Made by a program: the position numbers and the translations under genes
Notes under the pieces: generated by a model
What the model was told of the DNA's origin: nothing
The model's input: only the letters and a program-made list of their open reading frames with translations
Databases searched by the model: none
NCBI RefSeq assembly: GCF_030409305.1
Contig: NZ_JAUFPQ010000026.1
Span: 28,111 to 92,110, forward strand
Direction: 5' to 3'
From: Halomonas maura
Lineage (GTDB): Bacteria; Pseudomonadota; Gammaproteobacteria; Pseudomonadales; Halomonadaceae
Length of the DNA: 64,000 nt
Part shown: in pieces, positions 21,880 through 38,100 of the stretch
How positions within the stretch are numbered: position 1 is the stretch's first letter
How the letters are laid out: each line of letters begins with the position of its first letter

Positions 21880-23550
21880 ATGGCGTTCTCTCGACCCCCA
21901 CTCGACGAGCCACACGACTGGTGGCGTGGCGCGGTGATCTACCAGGTCTACCCGCGCAGCTTCCTCGACACCGACGGCGACGGCATCGGCGACCTGCAGG
22001 GCGTGATCGACAAGCTCGACTACATCGCCTCATTGAATGTCGATGCCATCTGGCTGTCGCCGTTCTTCACCTCGCCGATGAAGGACTTCGGCTACGACGT
22101 CAGCGACTACCGGGGCGTCGATCCGATGTTCGGCACCCTGGCGGACTTCGACCGCCTGGTGGAGGCCGCCCACGCCCGGGGGCTCAAGGTCACCATCGAC
22201 CAGGTGCTCTCCCACACCTCCGACCAACATGCCTGGTTCGCCGAGAGCCGACAGAGCCGCGACAACCCCAGGGCCGACTGGTACGTATGGGCCGACCCCC
22301 GGCCCGACGGCGCCCCGCCTACCAACTGGCAGGCGATCTTCGGCGGCTCCGCCTGGCAGTGGGACACCCGCCGCTGCCAGTACTACCTGCACAACTTCCT
22401 GGTCGAGCAGCCGGACCTCAACTTCCAGAACCCCGCGGTGGTCGAGGCCATCCTCGGCGAGGTGCGCTTCTGGCTGGAACGCGGCGTCGACGGCTTCCGC
22501 CTCGATGCGGTGAACTTCTGCACCCATGGCGAGCTCAAGGACAATCCGCCCCGCGAGGAGATCGTCGAGGGCTTCATCGGCGTGCGCCCCGACAACCCCT
22601 ACGGCTATCAACGGCATCTCCATGACAAGACCCAGCCGGAGAACCTGGTCTTCCTGGAGCGGCTGCGGGCGCTGCTCGACGCGTACCCCGGCACCACCAG
22701 CGTCGGCGAGGTCGGCGACGACGACTCGCTGGGCGTGATGGCCGAGTACACCCAGGGCGGCAAGCGCCTGCACATGTGCTACTCCTTCAACCTGCTCACC
22801 GACAAGGCCGCGCCTGCCGACCTGCTGGCGCCGCTGACCGAGATGGAATCACGCATCGGCGACGGCTGGCCGTGCTGGGCGCTCGGCAACCACGACATCA
22901 CCCGCCTGGCCACCCGCTGGGGCGCCGGGGGCGATGCCGCCAGGCTGCGTCTCTACCTGGCCTTCCTGCTCACCCAGCGCGGCAGCGTCTGCCTCTACCA
23001 GGGCGAGGAACTGGGCCTCAGCGAGGCCGAACTGACCTTCGAGCAGCTGGTCGACCCGGCCGGCATCACCTTCTGGCCGTCCTACAAGGGCCGCGACGGC
23101 TGCCGCACCCCCATGCCCTGGCAGGCCGACGCCCGCCACGCTGGCTTCTCCACGGGAAGGCCCTGGCTGCCGGTGCCCGACGACCACCTGGGCCTGGCCG
23201 TGGACCGGCAGGAGCGAGACCCGGACTCGCTGCTCAACGCCACTCGCGCCTTCCTGGCCTTCCGCCGCCGGCATCCGGCACTGGTCAAGGGCGAGATCCG
23301 CTATCACCCGCTGCGCGATGACGTCATGTGCCTCGAGCGCACTCATCAGGGCAGCCGCCTGCTGGTGGCGCTGAACTTCGCCGATGAGCCCCGCGAACTG
23401 CGCGCCCCCCGGGACGCCCGAGCCCTCGACGATGCGCCGGCGATGGTCAACGGCAGCTGGCAGGACGGGACGCTGCGGCTGCCGGCCTGTGGCATCGCCA
23501 TCGCCCGCTGTCCAGATGGCAAGCCTGAACAAGCAGCCTGGCACCCCTGA
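21880..23550 (+). CDS. GH13 alpha-glucosidase (copy 2)
   Basis: A 556-aa enzyme behind GGAG. Catalytic residues are D209 (FRLDAVNF), E277 (VGEVGDD) and D339 (GNHDITR). The residue after the nucleophile is Ala, as in alpha-1,4-specific bacterial alpha-glucosidases. It differs from the other three in the beta-to-alpha loop after the nucleophile ([14 protein letters not shown]) and in having a longer C-terminal domain. It is cytoplasmic. It lies after aglK and 50 bp before the next binding protein, so it may be co-transcribed with both. Confidence 0.85.
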   Translation: MAFSRPPLDEPHDWWRGAVIYQVYPRSFLDTDGDGIGDLQGVIDKLDYIASLNVDAIWLSPFFTSPMKDFGYDVSDYRGVDPMFGTLADFDRLVEAAHARGLKVTIDQVLSHTSDQHAWFAESRQSRDNPRADWYVWADPRPDGAPPTNWQAIFGGSAWQWDTRRCQYYLHNFLVEQPDLNFQNPAVVEAILGEVRFWLERGVDGFRLDAVNFCTHGELKDNPPREEIVEGFIGVRPDNPYGYQRHLHDKTQPENLVFLERLRALLDAYPGTTSVGEVGDDDSLGVMAEYTQGGKRLHMCYSFNLLTDKAAPADLLAPLTEMESRIGDGWPCWALGNHDITRLATRWGAGGDAARLRLYLAFLLTQRGSVCLYQGEELGLSEAELTFEQLVDPAGITFWPSYKGRDGCRTPMPWQADARHAGFSTGRPWLPVPDDHLGLAVDRQERDPDSLLNATRAFLAFRRRHPALVKGEIRYHPLRDDVMCLERTHQGSRLLVALNFADEPRELRAPRDARALDDAPAMVNGSWQDGTLRLPACGIAIARCPDGKPEQAAWHP

Positions 23551-23600
23551 GCCCGCGCCTTACAACGACAACGCTCACAACAACATCAGGAGTCCACTCC

Positions 23601-24887
23601 ATGATCCTCGACAACGCCAAGCAGCAACGCCGCGCCCTGATCGGCGCCCTGGCCCTGGGCGGTTCGGCACTGGCCGCCCAGAACGTCATGGCGGCCGAGA
23701 TCGCCATCGCCTGCGGCGCCGGCGACGCCGCCGACTACTGCCCGATCGCCGCCCGGCAGTGGGCCGAGGAGACCGGCAACAGCGTGCAGGTCGTCTCCAC
23801 CCCCAACAGCGCCACCGAGAAGCTGTCGCTCTACCAGCAGCTGCTGAATAGCCAGTCCAGCGACATCGACGTGCTGATGGTCGATATCGTCTGGCCGGGC
23901 ATGCTCGACGATCACCTGGTGGACCTCTCAAAGTACCTGCCCGAGGATGCCACCGAGGGCTTCTTCCCGGCGCTGGTCGACAACAACACCGTCGACGGCC
24001 GGCTGGTGGCCATGCCCTGGTTCACCGACGCCGGCCTGCTCTACTACCGCAAGGACCTGCTGGAAAAATACGGCCATGAGGTCCCCGAGACCTGGCAGCA
24101 ACTGACCGACATCGCCACGGACATCCAGGCCGCCGAACGCGAGGCCGGCAACCAAGACTTCTGGGGCTTCAGCTTCCAGGGCCGCGCCTACGAGGGCCTG
24201 ACCTGCAACGCCCTGGAATGGGTGGCCAGCCACGGCGGCGGCACCCTCGTCGATGACCAGGGCGAGGTCACCATCGACAATCCCCGCGCCGCCGCCGCGC
24301 TCGACCTGGCCGCCTCCTGGGTCGGCAGCATTTCGCCGGAAGGCGCGCTGAACCACACCGAGGAGGAGACCCGCGGCATCTTCCAGTCCGGCAACGCGCT
24401 CTTCCTGCGTAACTGGCCCTATGTGTGGTCGCTGGCCAACGGCGAGGGCAGCGCGGTGGCCGGCAAGATCGGCATGGCGCCGCTGCCCCACGGCCCCGAA
24501 GGAGAGGCCAAGGCGACCCTGGGCGGCTGGAACTTCGCCGTGTCGCGCTACTCCGAGCATCCCGAGCTGGCCGCCGAGCTGGTCGCCTTCATCACCTCCC
24601 GGGAGCAGCAGAAGGCGCATGCCATCCAGAATGGCATGAACCCCACCATCGAGGCGCTCTACCAGGACGAGGAGGTGCTGGCCAGCAACCCCTCCATGAG
24701 CGAGCTCTACGAGACCCTGACCAATGGCGTGCCACGTCCCGCCACGGTGACCGGCGACAGCTATGCACGGGTCTCCAACGCCTTCTTCAACCGCACCCAC
24801 CAGGTGCTCTCCGGTGATCTCGACGGCGCCAGCGCCGTCCAGCAGCTGGGCCGCGAGCTCGAGCGCCTGGGCCGGCGCGGCTGGTAA
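23601..24887 (+). CDS. Alpha-glucoside-type substrate-binding protein (copy 2)
   Basis: A 428-aa family 1 binding protein with a Sec signal peptide (cleavage near NVMAA-EI). The blocks of copy 1 are conserved (STPNSATEKLSLYQQ, MPWFTDAGLLYYRKD, GIFQSGNALFLRNWPY). The start is set by AGGAG. No permease or ATPase gene accompanies it, so it presumably docks on the aglFGK complex. It forms a unit with the GH13 gene after it, and this unit is repeated once downstream. Confidence 0.85.
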   Translation: MILDNAKQQRRALIGALALGGSALAAQNVMAAEIAIACGAGDAADYCPIAARQWAEETGNSVQVVSTPNSATEKLSLYQQLLNSQSSDIDVLMVDIVWPGMLDDHLVDLSKYLPEDATEGFFPALVDNNTVDGRLVAMPWFTDAGLLYYRKDLLEKYGHEVPETWQQLTDIATDIQAAEREAGNQDFWGFSFQGRAYEGLTCNALEWVASHGGGTLVDDQGEVTIDNPRAAAALDLAASWVGSISPEGALNHTEEETRGIFQSGNALFLRNWPYVWSLANGEGSAVAGKIGMAPLPHGPEGEAKATLGGWNFAVSRYSEHPELAAELVAFITSREQQKAHAIQNGMNPTIEALYQDEEVLASNPSMSELYETLTNGVPRPATVTGDSYARVSNAFFNRTHQVLSGDLDGASAVQQLGRELERLGRRGW

Positions 24888-24959
24888 GGCCATGTGTGTC
24901 GCCCGGCCGGAGCGGTTCCGGCCAGGCCCTCCCTCGCACCCACCGACAGGAACCCCAGG

Positions 24960-26606
<1,647 letters not shown>

Positions 26607-26684
26607 CGTCTCCCCCATGGAGGGCGCCGCCACGACCGGCGCCTTCCTCACGACACCACAACCACAACCCTGGAGACTCCTGGA

Positions 26685-27989
26685 ATGCCTAGCCTCGTCA
26701 TATCCTCGCCGCGTCCCGCCATGCGCCTGCTGAAAGCCGGCGCCGGCACCCTGCTGCTCGGCGGCGCGGCCCTGGCCACCCCCCAGGTGCTGGCGGAGGA
26801 CATCGCCATCGCCTGCGGCGCCGGCGATTCCTCCGACTACTGCCCGGCCCTCGCCGAGCAGTGGGCCGAGAAGACCGGCAACACGGTCGACGTCATCTCC
26901 ACGCCCAACGACGCCACCGAGAAGCTGTCGCTCTACCAGCAGCTCTTGGGCAGCCAGTCCAGCGACATCGACGTGCTGCTGATCGATATCGTCTGGCCGG
27001 GGCTGCTCGACGATCACCTGGTGGACCTCTCCGAGTACCTGCCAGCGGATGCCACCGAGGGCTTCTTCCCGGCGCTGGTCGACAACAACACCATCGACGG
27101 GCGCCTGGTCGCCATGCCCTGGTACACCGATGCCGGCGTGCTCTACTACCGCAAGGACCTGCTGGAGAAATACGGCCATGAGATCCCCGAGACCTGGCGA
27201 GAGCTGACCGACACCGCCGAGGCGATCCAGGCCGCCGAGCGCGAGGCCGGCAATGGCGACTTCTGGGGCTTCAGCTTCCAGGGCCGCGCCTACGAGGGCC
27301 TGACCTGCAACGCCCTGGAGTGGGTGGCGAGCCACGCTGGCGGCACCCTCGTCGACGAGGAGGGCGAGGTCACCATCGACAACCCCCGCGCCGCCGCCGC
27401 GCTGGACCTGGCCGCCTCCTGGGTCGGCAGCATTTCGCCGGAAGGCGCGCTGAACCACACCGAGGAGGAGACCCGCGGCATCTTCCAGTCCGGCAACGCG
27501 CTGTTCCTGCGCAACTGGCCCTATGTGTGGGCGCTGGCCAACGGCGAGGGCAGCGAGGTGGCCGGAAAGATCGGCATGGCCCCTCTGCCCCACGGCCCGG
27601 AAGGCGAGTCCCGCGCCACCCTCGGCGGCTGGAACGTCGCCGTGTCGCGCTACTCCGAGCACCCGGCGCTGGCCGCCGACCTGGCCGCCTACATCACCGC
27701 CGCGCCGCAGCAGAAGGCCCACGCCGTCAAGATGGGCCGCAACCCGACCATCGAAGCGCTCTACCAGGACGAGGAGGTGCTGGCCAGCAACCCCGCCATG
27801 GGCGATCTGTATGAATCCCTGGCGGGCGGGGTGCCACGCCCCTCGGCGGTCACCGGCGATGCCTATGCACGGGTCTCCAACGCCTTCTTCAACCGCACCC
27901 ACCAGGTGCTCTCCGGCGATCTCGACGGGGCCGGCGCGGTCCGGCAACTGGGACGCGAGCTCGAGCGCCTGGGCCGGCGCGGCTGGTAA
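26685..27989 (+). CDS. Alpha-glucoside-type substrate-binding protein (copy 3)
   Basis: A 434-aa family 1 binding protein very similar to copy 2 throughout the mature part. It has a longer, different N-terminus (MPSLVISSPRPAMRLL before the hydrophobic core), with predicted cleavage near VLAE. A GGAG site precedes the ATG at some distance; a shorter form from the second Met (residue 13) is possible. It has no dedicated permease gene. Confidence 0.84.
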   Translation: MPSLVISSPRPAMRLLKAGAGTLLLGGAALATPQVLAEDIAIACGAGDSSDYCPALAEQWAEKTGNTVDVISTPNDATEKLSLYQQLLGSQSSDIDVLLIDIVWPGLLDDHLVDLSEYLPADATEGFFPALVDNNTIDGRLVAMPWYTDAGVLYYRKDLLEKYGHEIPETWRELTDTAEAIQAAEREAGNGDFWGFSFQGRAYEGLTCNALEWVASHAGGTLVDEEGEVTIDNPRAAAALDLAASWVGSISPEGALNHTEEETRGIFQSGNALFLRNWPYVWALANGEGSEVAGKIGMAPLPHGPEGESRATLGGWNVAVSRYSEHPALAADLAAYITAAPQQKAHAVKMGRNPTIEALYQDEEVLASNPAMGDLYESLAGGVPRPSAVTGDAYARVSNAFFNRTHQVLSGDLDGAGAVRQLGRELERLGRRGW

Positions 27990-28062
27990 GGCCATGTCTG
28001 CCGCCCGGCCGGATCGCCTCCGGCCGGGCCCTGCTACGCGCCAACCGATAAGGAAACCCAGG

Positions 28063-29712
28063 ATGACGCTTTCCCAGTCGCGCCAGGACACCCGCCACGA
28101 CTGGTGGCGTGGCGCCACCCTCTACCAGATCTACCCGCGCAGCTTTATGGACTCCAATCAGGATGGGATTGGAGATCTGGCGGGTATCACCGCGCGTCTC
28201 GAGCATGTGGCGAGCCTGGGTGTCGACGCCATCTGGCTGTCGCCGATCGGTACCTCGCCGATGGACGACTTCGGTTACGACGTCAGCGACTATCGCGACG
28301 TCGACCCCATGTTCGGTACCCTCGACGACTTCCGCGCCCTGCTCGAGCGCGCCCACGCCCTGGGCCTCAAGGTGATCATCGACCAGGTGCTGTCGCACAG
28401 CTCCGACCGCCATCCCTGGTTCGCCGAGAGCCGCCGCGACCGCTCCAATGCCAGGGCCGACTGGTACGTGTGGGCCGACCCCCGGCCCGACGGCACGCCG
28501 CCCAACAACTGGCTGGCGGCCTTCGGCGGGCCGGCCTGGACCTTCGATGCGCGGCGCTGCCAGTACTACCTGCACAATTTCCTGCCCAGCCAGCCGGACC
28601 TCAACTTCCATCACCCCGAGGTGCAGCAGGCGCAGCTCGACAACCTGCGCTTCTGGCTGGAACTCGGCGTCGACGGCTTCCGCTTCGACACCGCCAACTT
28701 CTTCTTCCACGATCGCAAGCTGACCGACAACCCGCCTTCGCCGGACGGGTATCGGCGGCGCGGTCATCCGCGCAGCTATCAGCTGCTCACCCACAACACC
28801 GACCAGCCCGAGAACCTGGCCTATCTCGAGCGCATCCGCGCCCTGCTCGACGACTACCCGGGCAGTACCAGCGTGGGCGAGATCGGTGGCAGCGATCCCC
28901 TGCCGACCATGGCCGCCTACACCCAGGGCGACATCCGCCTGCACATGGCCTACACCTTCGATCTGCTGGACTCGACCGGCGAGGCCGCCGCGCTTTACCG
29001 GGTACTGTCACGCTTCGCCGAGTTCGGTGACGACGCCTGGCCGTGCTGGGCGCTGTCCAACCACGACGTCGCCCGCAGCGCCAGCCGCTGGGGCGAGGAC
29101 CGCGCGCTGCTGGCGCTGACCGTGCTGTGTTCGCTGCGCGGCAGCCTGTGCCTCTACCAGGGCGAGGAGCTGGGCCTGACCGAGGCCGAGCTGGCCTATG
29201 GGGACCTGCAGGATCCCTTCGGCATCAACCTCTGGCCGGAGGTCAAGGGCCGCGACGGCTGCCGCACGCCGATGGTCTGGGACGAGACCGCCAACGGTGG
29301 CTTCTGTCCCGAGGGCGTCACGCCCTGGTTGCCGGTCTACGCGCCCCATCGGCCACTCGCCGTCGATCGCCAGGCGGCCGGCGCCGACAGCCTGCTGGCC
29401 CGCGTCCGTCGACTGCTGCGGCTGCGCGGCACCAGCGAGGTGCTGCGGCAGGGTGAACAGACCTTGATCGATCCCGCCCCCCTGCCCGACGATGTCTTCG
29501 CCGTGCAGCGCCATGACGACGGCAAGCGCCTGCTGTGCCTGGCCCATCTCGGCCAGCAGGGGAGCTTTGCGGCACGGATGCGGCTCGACGCCCTGGTGCC
29601 TGGCGCCAACGGCTGGGCGAGCCTCCCCCTGCCCGGCATGGCCGCGCCGCAAGTGGAGGGACGCGAGCTACGCCTCGCACCCGGCCAGGCGGCCTGGCTG
29701 GCCATCACCTGA
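28063..29712 (+). CDS. GH13 alpha-glucosidase (copy 4)
   Basis: A 549-aa duplicate of copy 3. D209 (FRFDTANFFF), E273 (VGEIGGS) and D334 (SNHDVARS) are intact. Thr follows the nucleophile, unlike the Val of copy 3, which predicts a shift back to alpha-1,4 preference after duplication. The SPIGTSPMDDF loop near residues 60-70 also differs from the PFFTSP of the other three copies. It is the last enzyme gene of the block before the LacI regulator. Confidence 0.85.
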   Translation: MTLSQSRQDTRHDWWRGATLYQIYPRSFMDSNQDGIGDLAGITARLEHVASLGVDAIWLSPIGTSPMDDFGYDVSDYRDVDPMFGTLDDFRALLERAHALGLKVIIDQVLSHSSDRHPWFAESRRDRSNARADWYVWADPRPDGTPPNNWLAAFGGPAWTFDARRCQYYLHNFLPSQPDLNFHHPEVQQAQLDNLRFWLELGVDGFRFDTANFFFHDRKLTDNPPSPDGYRRRGHPRSYQLLTHNTDQPENLAYLERIRALLDDYPGSTSVGEIGGSDPLPTMAAYTQGDIRLHMAYTFDLLDSTGEAAALYRVLSRFAEFGDDAWPCWALSNHDVARSASRWGEDRALLALTVLCSLRGSLCLYQGEELGLTEAELAYGDLQDPFGINLWPEVKGRDGCRTPMVWDETANGGFCPEGVTPWLPVYAPHRPLAVDRQAAGADSLLARVRRLLRLRGTSEVLRQGEQTLIDPAPLPDDVFAVQRHDDGKRLLCLAHLGQQGSFAARMRLDALVPGANGWASLPLPGMAAPQVEGRELRLAPGQAAWLAIT

Positions 29713-29754
29713 GCCACCAGCAGTCGGCGGCGGCCAGGGCGGCGTCCGACCCCA

Positions 29755-29808
29755 TTGGCCCCTCGCCCCTCGATAGGCTATGCTAGGCTGCTAACTAAAT
29801 CGTTAAAG
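29755..29808 (+). promoter_or_regulatory. Promoter and operator of the agl-block LacI gene
   Basis: TTGGCC (29755-29760), an 18-bp spacer and TATGCT (29779-29784) form a plausible sigma-70 promoter. CTAAATCGTTAAAG (29795-29808), a variant of the CTTAATCG palindromes at 15590 and 15798, lies where it would cover the transcription start, suggesting autorepression. Confidence 0.55.
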
Positions 29809-29834
29809 ATAACCACCCGGAGCCGAGTCATCCA

Positions 29835-30890
29835 GTGCCCACCTCACGCCGCACCACCCTCAAGGACCTGGCACGCGAGCTCGGTGTCTCCACGGCGACC
29901 GTCTCCAACGCCTTCAATCGCCCCGACCAGCTGTCGCCGAAACTGCGCGAGCACATCCTCAGCGAGGCCAGGCGGCTGGGCTATCGCGGCCCCGACGCCA
30001 AGGCGCGCAGCCTGAGGACCGGGCGCTCGCGGATCATCGCGGTGGTGCTCGCCGAGAGCCTGACCTACAGCCTCAACGACGCCGTGGCCAGCGAGCTGCT
30101 GTCCGGCGTCGCCGAGGTCCTCGATGCCCATGGCCATACCCTGCTGCTGCTCTCGGGCCGCCAGCACGAAGCTCAGGTGAACGGCTCGTCGAGCATCGCC
30201 GATGGTTTCATCGTCTACGGCCTGATGCCCAGTCTGATGCTGCTCGAAGAGCTGCCGTTGCCCGGCCAGCGCCCCCTGGTGGCCGTCGACTTCGACCTCG
30301 AGGGCCAACCCACGGTGCATGTCGACGACGAGCCGGCCTGCTACGCCATCGCCCGACACGCCCTCAAGACCCCGCCACGGCGCCCTGCGGTCATCAACCT
30401 GCGCCTCACCAAGCACCCCTGCAATGCCCGCATCGCCAGCGACCAGGAACTGCTGCCCGCCGACCGCACCATCACCCGCGCGCGGCTCGCCGGCTTCCAC
30501 CAGGCCTTCGCCGAGCACGCCATCGACCCGGCGTCGGTCCCGATGTGGAACATCGAGGAGAACACCCACGAGGTCTGCGCCCCGGTCGTCGCCGAGATCC
30601 TCGACCTGCCCGACGAGGAGCGCCCCGACCTGCTGCTGTGCATGTCCGACCGCATCGCCCTGACCGTGGTGACCCTGGCCGAGCAGCGCGGCCTGCGCAT
30701 CCCCGAGGACCTGCGGGTCACCGGCTTCGACGGCATCGCCGAAGGGCAGTACCGCGCGCCACGGTTGACCACGGTACGCCAGGACAGCGTCGAGAAGGGC
30801 CGCATCGCCGCGCGCATGGTGCTCGGGCTGGAGCCCGCCGAACCCAGGCTGCTGCGCACCGAGCTGCTGATCGGCGACTCCTGTCCCTGA
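29835..30890 (+). CDS. LacI-family repressor of the alpha-glucoside block
   Basis: A 351-aa regulator starting at GTG. The N-terminal HTH (TTLKDLARELGVSTATVSNAFN) and hinge region are followed by a periplasmic-binding-type effector domain (IIAVVLAES to the C-terminus). The effector is probably an alpha-glucoside or a phosphorylated derivative. It lies downstream of the four glucosidase genes, has an operator-like site at its own promoter, and matches sites flanking the porin and first binding-protein genes. The GGAG site is 12 bases from the GTG, so the exact start is uncertain by a few codons. Confidence 0.88.
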   Translation: MPTSRRTTLKDLARELGVSTATVSNAFNRPDQLSPKLREHILSEARRLGYRGPDAKARSLRTGRSRIIAVVLAESLTYSLNDAVASELLSGVAEVLDAHGHTLLLLSGRQHEAQVNGSSSIADGFIVYGLMPSLMLLEELPLPGQRPLVAVDFDLEGQPTVHVDDEPACYAIARHALKTPPRRPAVINLRLTKHPCNARIASDQELLPADRTITRARLAGFHQAFAEHAIDPASVPMWNIEENTHEVCAPVVAEILDLPDEERPDLLLCMSDRIALTVVTLAEQRGLRIPEDLRVTGFDGIAEGQYRAPRLTTVRQDSVEKGRIAARMVLGLEPAEPRLLRTELLIGDSCP

Positions 30891-30984
30891 CATCGCCGAC
30901 GGATGATCCCCCCGAAGCGGCATGGCCAGCCGGTGACCGGAGCCAGCCGATGATCGGCGCCGGCCCCAGGACCGGCGGATGGCA

Positions 30985-30999
30985 CAGGGGGTCAGGGGG

Positions 31000-31008
<9 letters not shown>
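30985..31008. repeat. Three tandem copies of CAGGGGGT at the kinase stop codon
   Basis: CAGGGGGT is repeated three times, followed by a partial fourth copy. The stop codon of the hybrid kinase (31000-31002) is formed inside the array. A unit of eight is not a multiple of three, so slippage would alter the last residues of the kinase, though another TGA lies in each unit. Confidence 0.8.
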
Positions 31009-33186
<2,178 letters not shown>

Positions 33187-33219
33187 CGAACTCCTCCTTG
33201 ATGAACGGCCGTGCCGGCG

Positions 33220-33747
33220 TCAGTAGACCTCGATACGGCTGACCTGCCAGACCGAACGGAAGCGAATGGCTTCCGTGACCAGTTCGGGGTGGGCATCGAA
33301 GGGGTACAGCACGAACAGCGGGCCGAAGTCCCGGATCGGCATGGGCGTTCCGTTGCGCTGCATGGCGAGGATGACGTCGTAGCGCTCGAAGTCGCTGACC
33401 GGGATCATCGCCTCGAAGCCATTCAGGGCAGTCACTCGCACACGGCGCCCCTCGGCCCCCACCGCGCGGAGAATCGCCTCGGCCAGCGGCCCTTCGAAGC
33501 GGGTGCTCTCGGGGTGCCAGGGCGTGCTGGTGACGATGGTGCGGGCGGGCAACGCCTCGAGCATGGCCCGATCGAAGCGTGCCTCATCACCGACATTGGT
33601 GCGGGTGATATCCCCGCCCACGGTCAGCATGACCGGGCCGTCGGGCGCCGGCAAGTCGGCGGTGCCGGCGCCCGCCTGAACCGAGGGCATCGCCAGGCAG
33701 GCCAGCAGCAGCCCGCCGACGAGGGTGAGGAGGATGCGGGGACGCAT
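33220..33747 (-). CDS. Periplasmic molybdopterin-oxidoreductase-fold protein
   Basis: A 175-aa secreted protein: signal peptide MRPRILLTLVGGLLLACLA with cleavage near VQA-GA, then a domain with PVMLTVGGDITRTN, DRAMLEALP, TPWHPESTRFEGPL, a VTALNGFEAMIP block and GPLFVLYPFD. This pattern follows the SUOX/YedY-like oxidoreductase fold but is much shorter, and no cofactor-binding Cys is present, so it is probably a binding rather than a redox protein. The start at 33747 has GGGAG upstream; a longer form from 33783 would lack the signal peptide at its end. It is co-oriented with, and just ahead of, the hybrid kinase, so a periplasmic sensing partner is plausible. Confidence 0.65.
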   Translation of the reverse strand: MRPRILLTLVGGLLLACLAMPSVQAGAGTADLPAPDGPVMLTVGGDITRTNVGDEARFDRAMLEALPARTIVTSTPWHPESTRFEGPLAEAILRAVGAEGRRVRVTALNGFEAMIPVSDFERYDVILAMQRNGTPMPIRDFGPLFVLYPFDAHPELVTEAIRFRSVWQVSRIEVY

Positions 33748-33824
33748 GGCAGGGCTCCCGGTTGCGGTCGTGTCGGCGCCCAAGGGTACGCGATTGGTGT
33801 CACGAGGTCAGGTCGGTCTGGCCC

Positions 33825-33855
33825 GAAAAGCAAACGGGGACGCAGCGCGCCCCCG
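33825..33855 (-). terminator. Terminator after the DUF2189 gene
   Basis: A GC-rich stem (CGGGG and CCCCG with a further paired CG) is followed on the minus strand by TTTGCTTTT, 27 bp beyond the DUF2189 stop. Confidence 0.6.
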
Positions 33856-33881
33856 CAGCCTCGACACCGGCATCGCTCGGC

Positions 33882-34697
33882 TCAGTGGGAGAGTTCCTCG
33901 ACCTGTTCGATGCGCACCAGGTCCTCGTAGGCATGCCAGCTGGCATGGCCGAGCACCGGCAGGATCAGCGCCAGGCCGATGTAGAAGGTCGCCACCCCGA
34001 CCAGCACGCAGCCGGTGAGGATGACGGCCCACAGCAGCATGGGGCGGAAGTTCTTGGCCACCGAGCGGATACTGGCCTCGATCCCCTCCATGAAGGTCAG
34101 TTCCTGATCCATCAGGGTCGGAATCGCCACCACGCTGATGGTGAAGGCGCCGAACGCCAGCACCGCGCCGATGGCCGTGCCCACCAGCAGCATGCCCAGC
34201 CCCTGGGGCGTGGTCAGCAGCGTCAGGTAGAGGGACTCCGGGTCGGGCGCACCGAGCCCGAAGAACAGGGCGAACAGCAGGGTCGCCAGGCGGATCCAGG
34301 CGAGGAAGAAGATCATCATCATCACGCCCATCATCGCCAGCTGGCCGGCATGGCCCCTCCAGCCACCGAAGGCGTCGCCCAGGGTGGGATCGCGTCCGGC
34401 CTCCAGGGCTCGGCTGATGCCATAGGAGCCGACCGCCACCAGCGGGCCGATGAACATGAAACCGGCGATCAGTGGCAGCAGCCAGTGCCACAGCCCCAGG
34501 GTGAAGGCTCCGGCCGTGATGGCGATGCTCAACCCGACCCAGAACATGCCATAGGCCAGGCTCACCGCCGTGGCGCGGCGAAAGTCCTCGAAGCCGGCCG
34601 CCAGCCAGGCACGGGGCTTGTCCATGCCGACGGGGCGGATGGTGATCTTGACGTTGATTGGCGCCTTGTCACGGTTTTTCGTGGCTGCTGCACTCAT
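33882..34697 (-). CDS. DUF2189 family inner-membrane protein
   Basis: A 271-aa polytopic protein with about six hydrophobic helices after a charged N-terminus. RAWLAAGFEDFRRATAVSLAYG at 29-50 and FMFIGPLVAVGSYGISRALE are the family landmarks. In other bacteria such proteins are sometimes annotated as cytochrome c oxidase subunit I-like or as unknown integral membrane proteins; I know no established function. It is a single gene with its own terminator and a 230-bp upstream gap. AGGGGTGA precedes the start. Confidence 0.7.
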   Translation of the reverse strand: MSAAATKNRDKAPINVKITIRPVGMDKPRAWLAAGFEDFRRATAVSLAYGMFWVGLSIAITAGAFTLGLWHWLLPLIAGFMFIGPLVAVGSYGISRALEAGRDPTLGDAFGGWRGHAGQLAMMGVMMMIFFLAWIRLATLLFALFFGLGAPDPESLYLTLLTTPQGLGMLLVGTAIGAVLAFGAFTISVVAIPTLMDQELTFMEGIEASIRSVAKNFRPMLLWAVILTGCVLVGVATFYIGLALILPVLGHASWHAYEDLVRIEQVEELSH

Positions 34698-34873
34698 GGA
34701 GTCACCCCTGTTGCCGCCGATGGAGTCCCGGTGCTGCCGGGTCGGTCAGAGGGCGTGTTCGGCCTGCAGGTCCGATACGCGCTTCGCCTCTATGACACTT
34801 GATCAATGTAGACGACGGCCTGCCATTCCGCCGACGCCGACATCACCGCCCCCTCAACGCTGCACACGCCGAA

Positions 34874-34909
34874 ACGCCAACGCCCCCGGCGGAGCGGGGG
34901 CGTTGGCGT
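34874..34909 (-). terminator. Terminator of the uspA-TRAP operon
   Basis: A perfect 14-base stem (34874-34887 and 34896-34909, eight-base loop) lies 21 bp beyond the uspA stop and is followed on the minus strand by TTTC. The stem is strong enough to stop transcription despite the short T run. Confidence 0.8.
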
Positions 34910-34929
34910 CGGCCAGGACCGCGGGTGGC

Positions 34930-35358
34930 TCAGCGCACGATCATCACCGACATCTTGCTGTGGTGCACCACGTGCTCGGCATTGGGGCCCAGCACGTAGT
35001 CGGCGAACTTGCGCTTGTTGTGGGACGCCATGACGATCAGGTCGACCTCGAGCTTCCTGGCCGCCTTGATGATCGCCTCCCAGGGCGAGCCGTCGACGAT
35101 CACGCTCTGGACGGTGATGTCCTCCGGCACGTTCTTCTGGATGAACTCGTGCTGAGCCTTCGTCATCGCCTCATGGGCCTTGGTGGCGAAATCCTCGGGG
35201 AAGTAGGCCCCCACCAGCGGCATCTGGTAGTCGGGCAGCACCGTCACCACATGCAGCGAGGCACCGAAGCTGCGACACAGTGTCAATGCCGTGGGCAGGG
35301 CCTTGCTCCAGGAGGCCTCCTCGTTGAGATCCACGGGTAGCAGTATCTTGCTGTACAT
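34930..35358 (-). CDS. Universal stress protein, TeaD-like
   Basis: A 142-aa UspA-fold protein (MYSKILLPVDLNEEAS, then VIVDGSPWEAI, DLIVMASHNK, and a C-terminal SVMIVR strand). AGGAGG precedes the start. It follows the fused TRAP permease gene by 14 bp. In Halomonas elongata the UspA protein TeaD lies beside the ectoine TRAP transporter TeaABC and regulates it in an ATP-dependent way. An equivalent role for this TAXI-type transporter is inferred. The ATP loop here is LGPNAEHVVHHSKMSV; its first Gly position is degenerate compared with G-x2-G-x9-G(S/T). Confidence 0.85.
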   Translation of the reverse strand: MYSKILLPVDLNEEASWSKALPTALTLCRSFGASLHVVTVLPDYQMPLVGAYFPEDFATKAHEAMTKAQHEFIQKNVPEDITVQSVIVDGSPWEAIIKAARKLEVDLIVMASHNKRKFADYVLGPNAEHVVHHSKMSVMIVR

Positions 35359-35372
35359 GAACGTTACCTCCT

Positions 35373-37967
<2,595 letters not shown>

Positions 37968-38035
37968 AAGCATGCCCTGCTCTGCGTCGGTTGCCACAAG
38001 GTTGCGACTGCGGTGCTGCCGGCAGCGCAAACGCA

Positions 38036-38064
38036 ATGCGCGGCCCTCGGCGAGGGCCGCGCAT
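38036..38064 (-). promoter_or_regulatory. Intercistronic hairpin between the TAXI binding protein and permease genes
   Basis: A 13-base perfect stem (38036-38048 and 38052-38064) with a three-base loop lies 37 bp after the binding-protein stop. It is probably a partial terminator or 3' stabiliser that keeps the periplasmic protein in excess over the membrane subunit. Confidence 0.6.
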
Positions 38065-38100
38065 CATTCCGCGAAATGCGGTGATCTCAGGCGTCTAGGA

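Noticed and set aside
34797..34806. TTGATCAA as a possible FNR/Anr box upstream of the DUF2189 gene
   Set aside because: The two half-sites lack the four-base spacer of TTGAT-N4-ATCAA, so it is only a chance eight-base palindrome.
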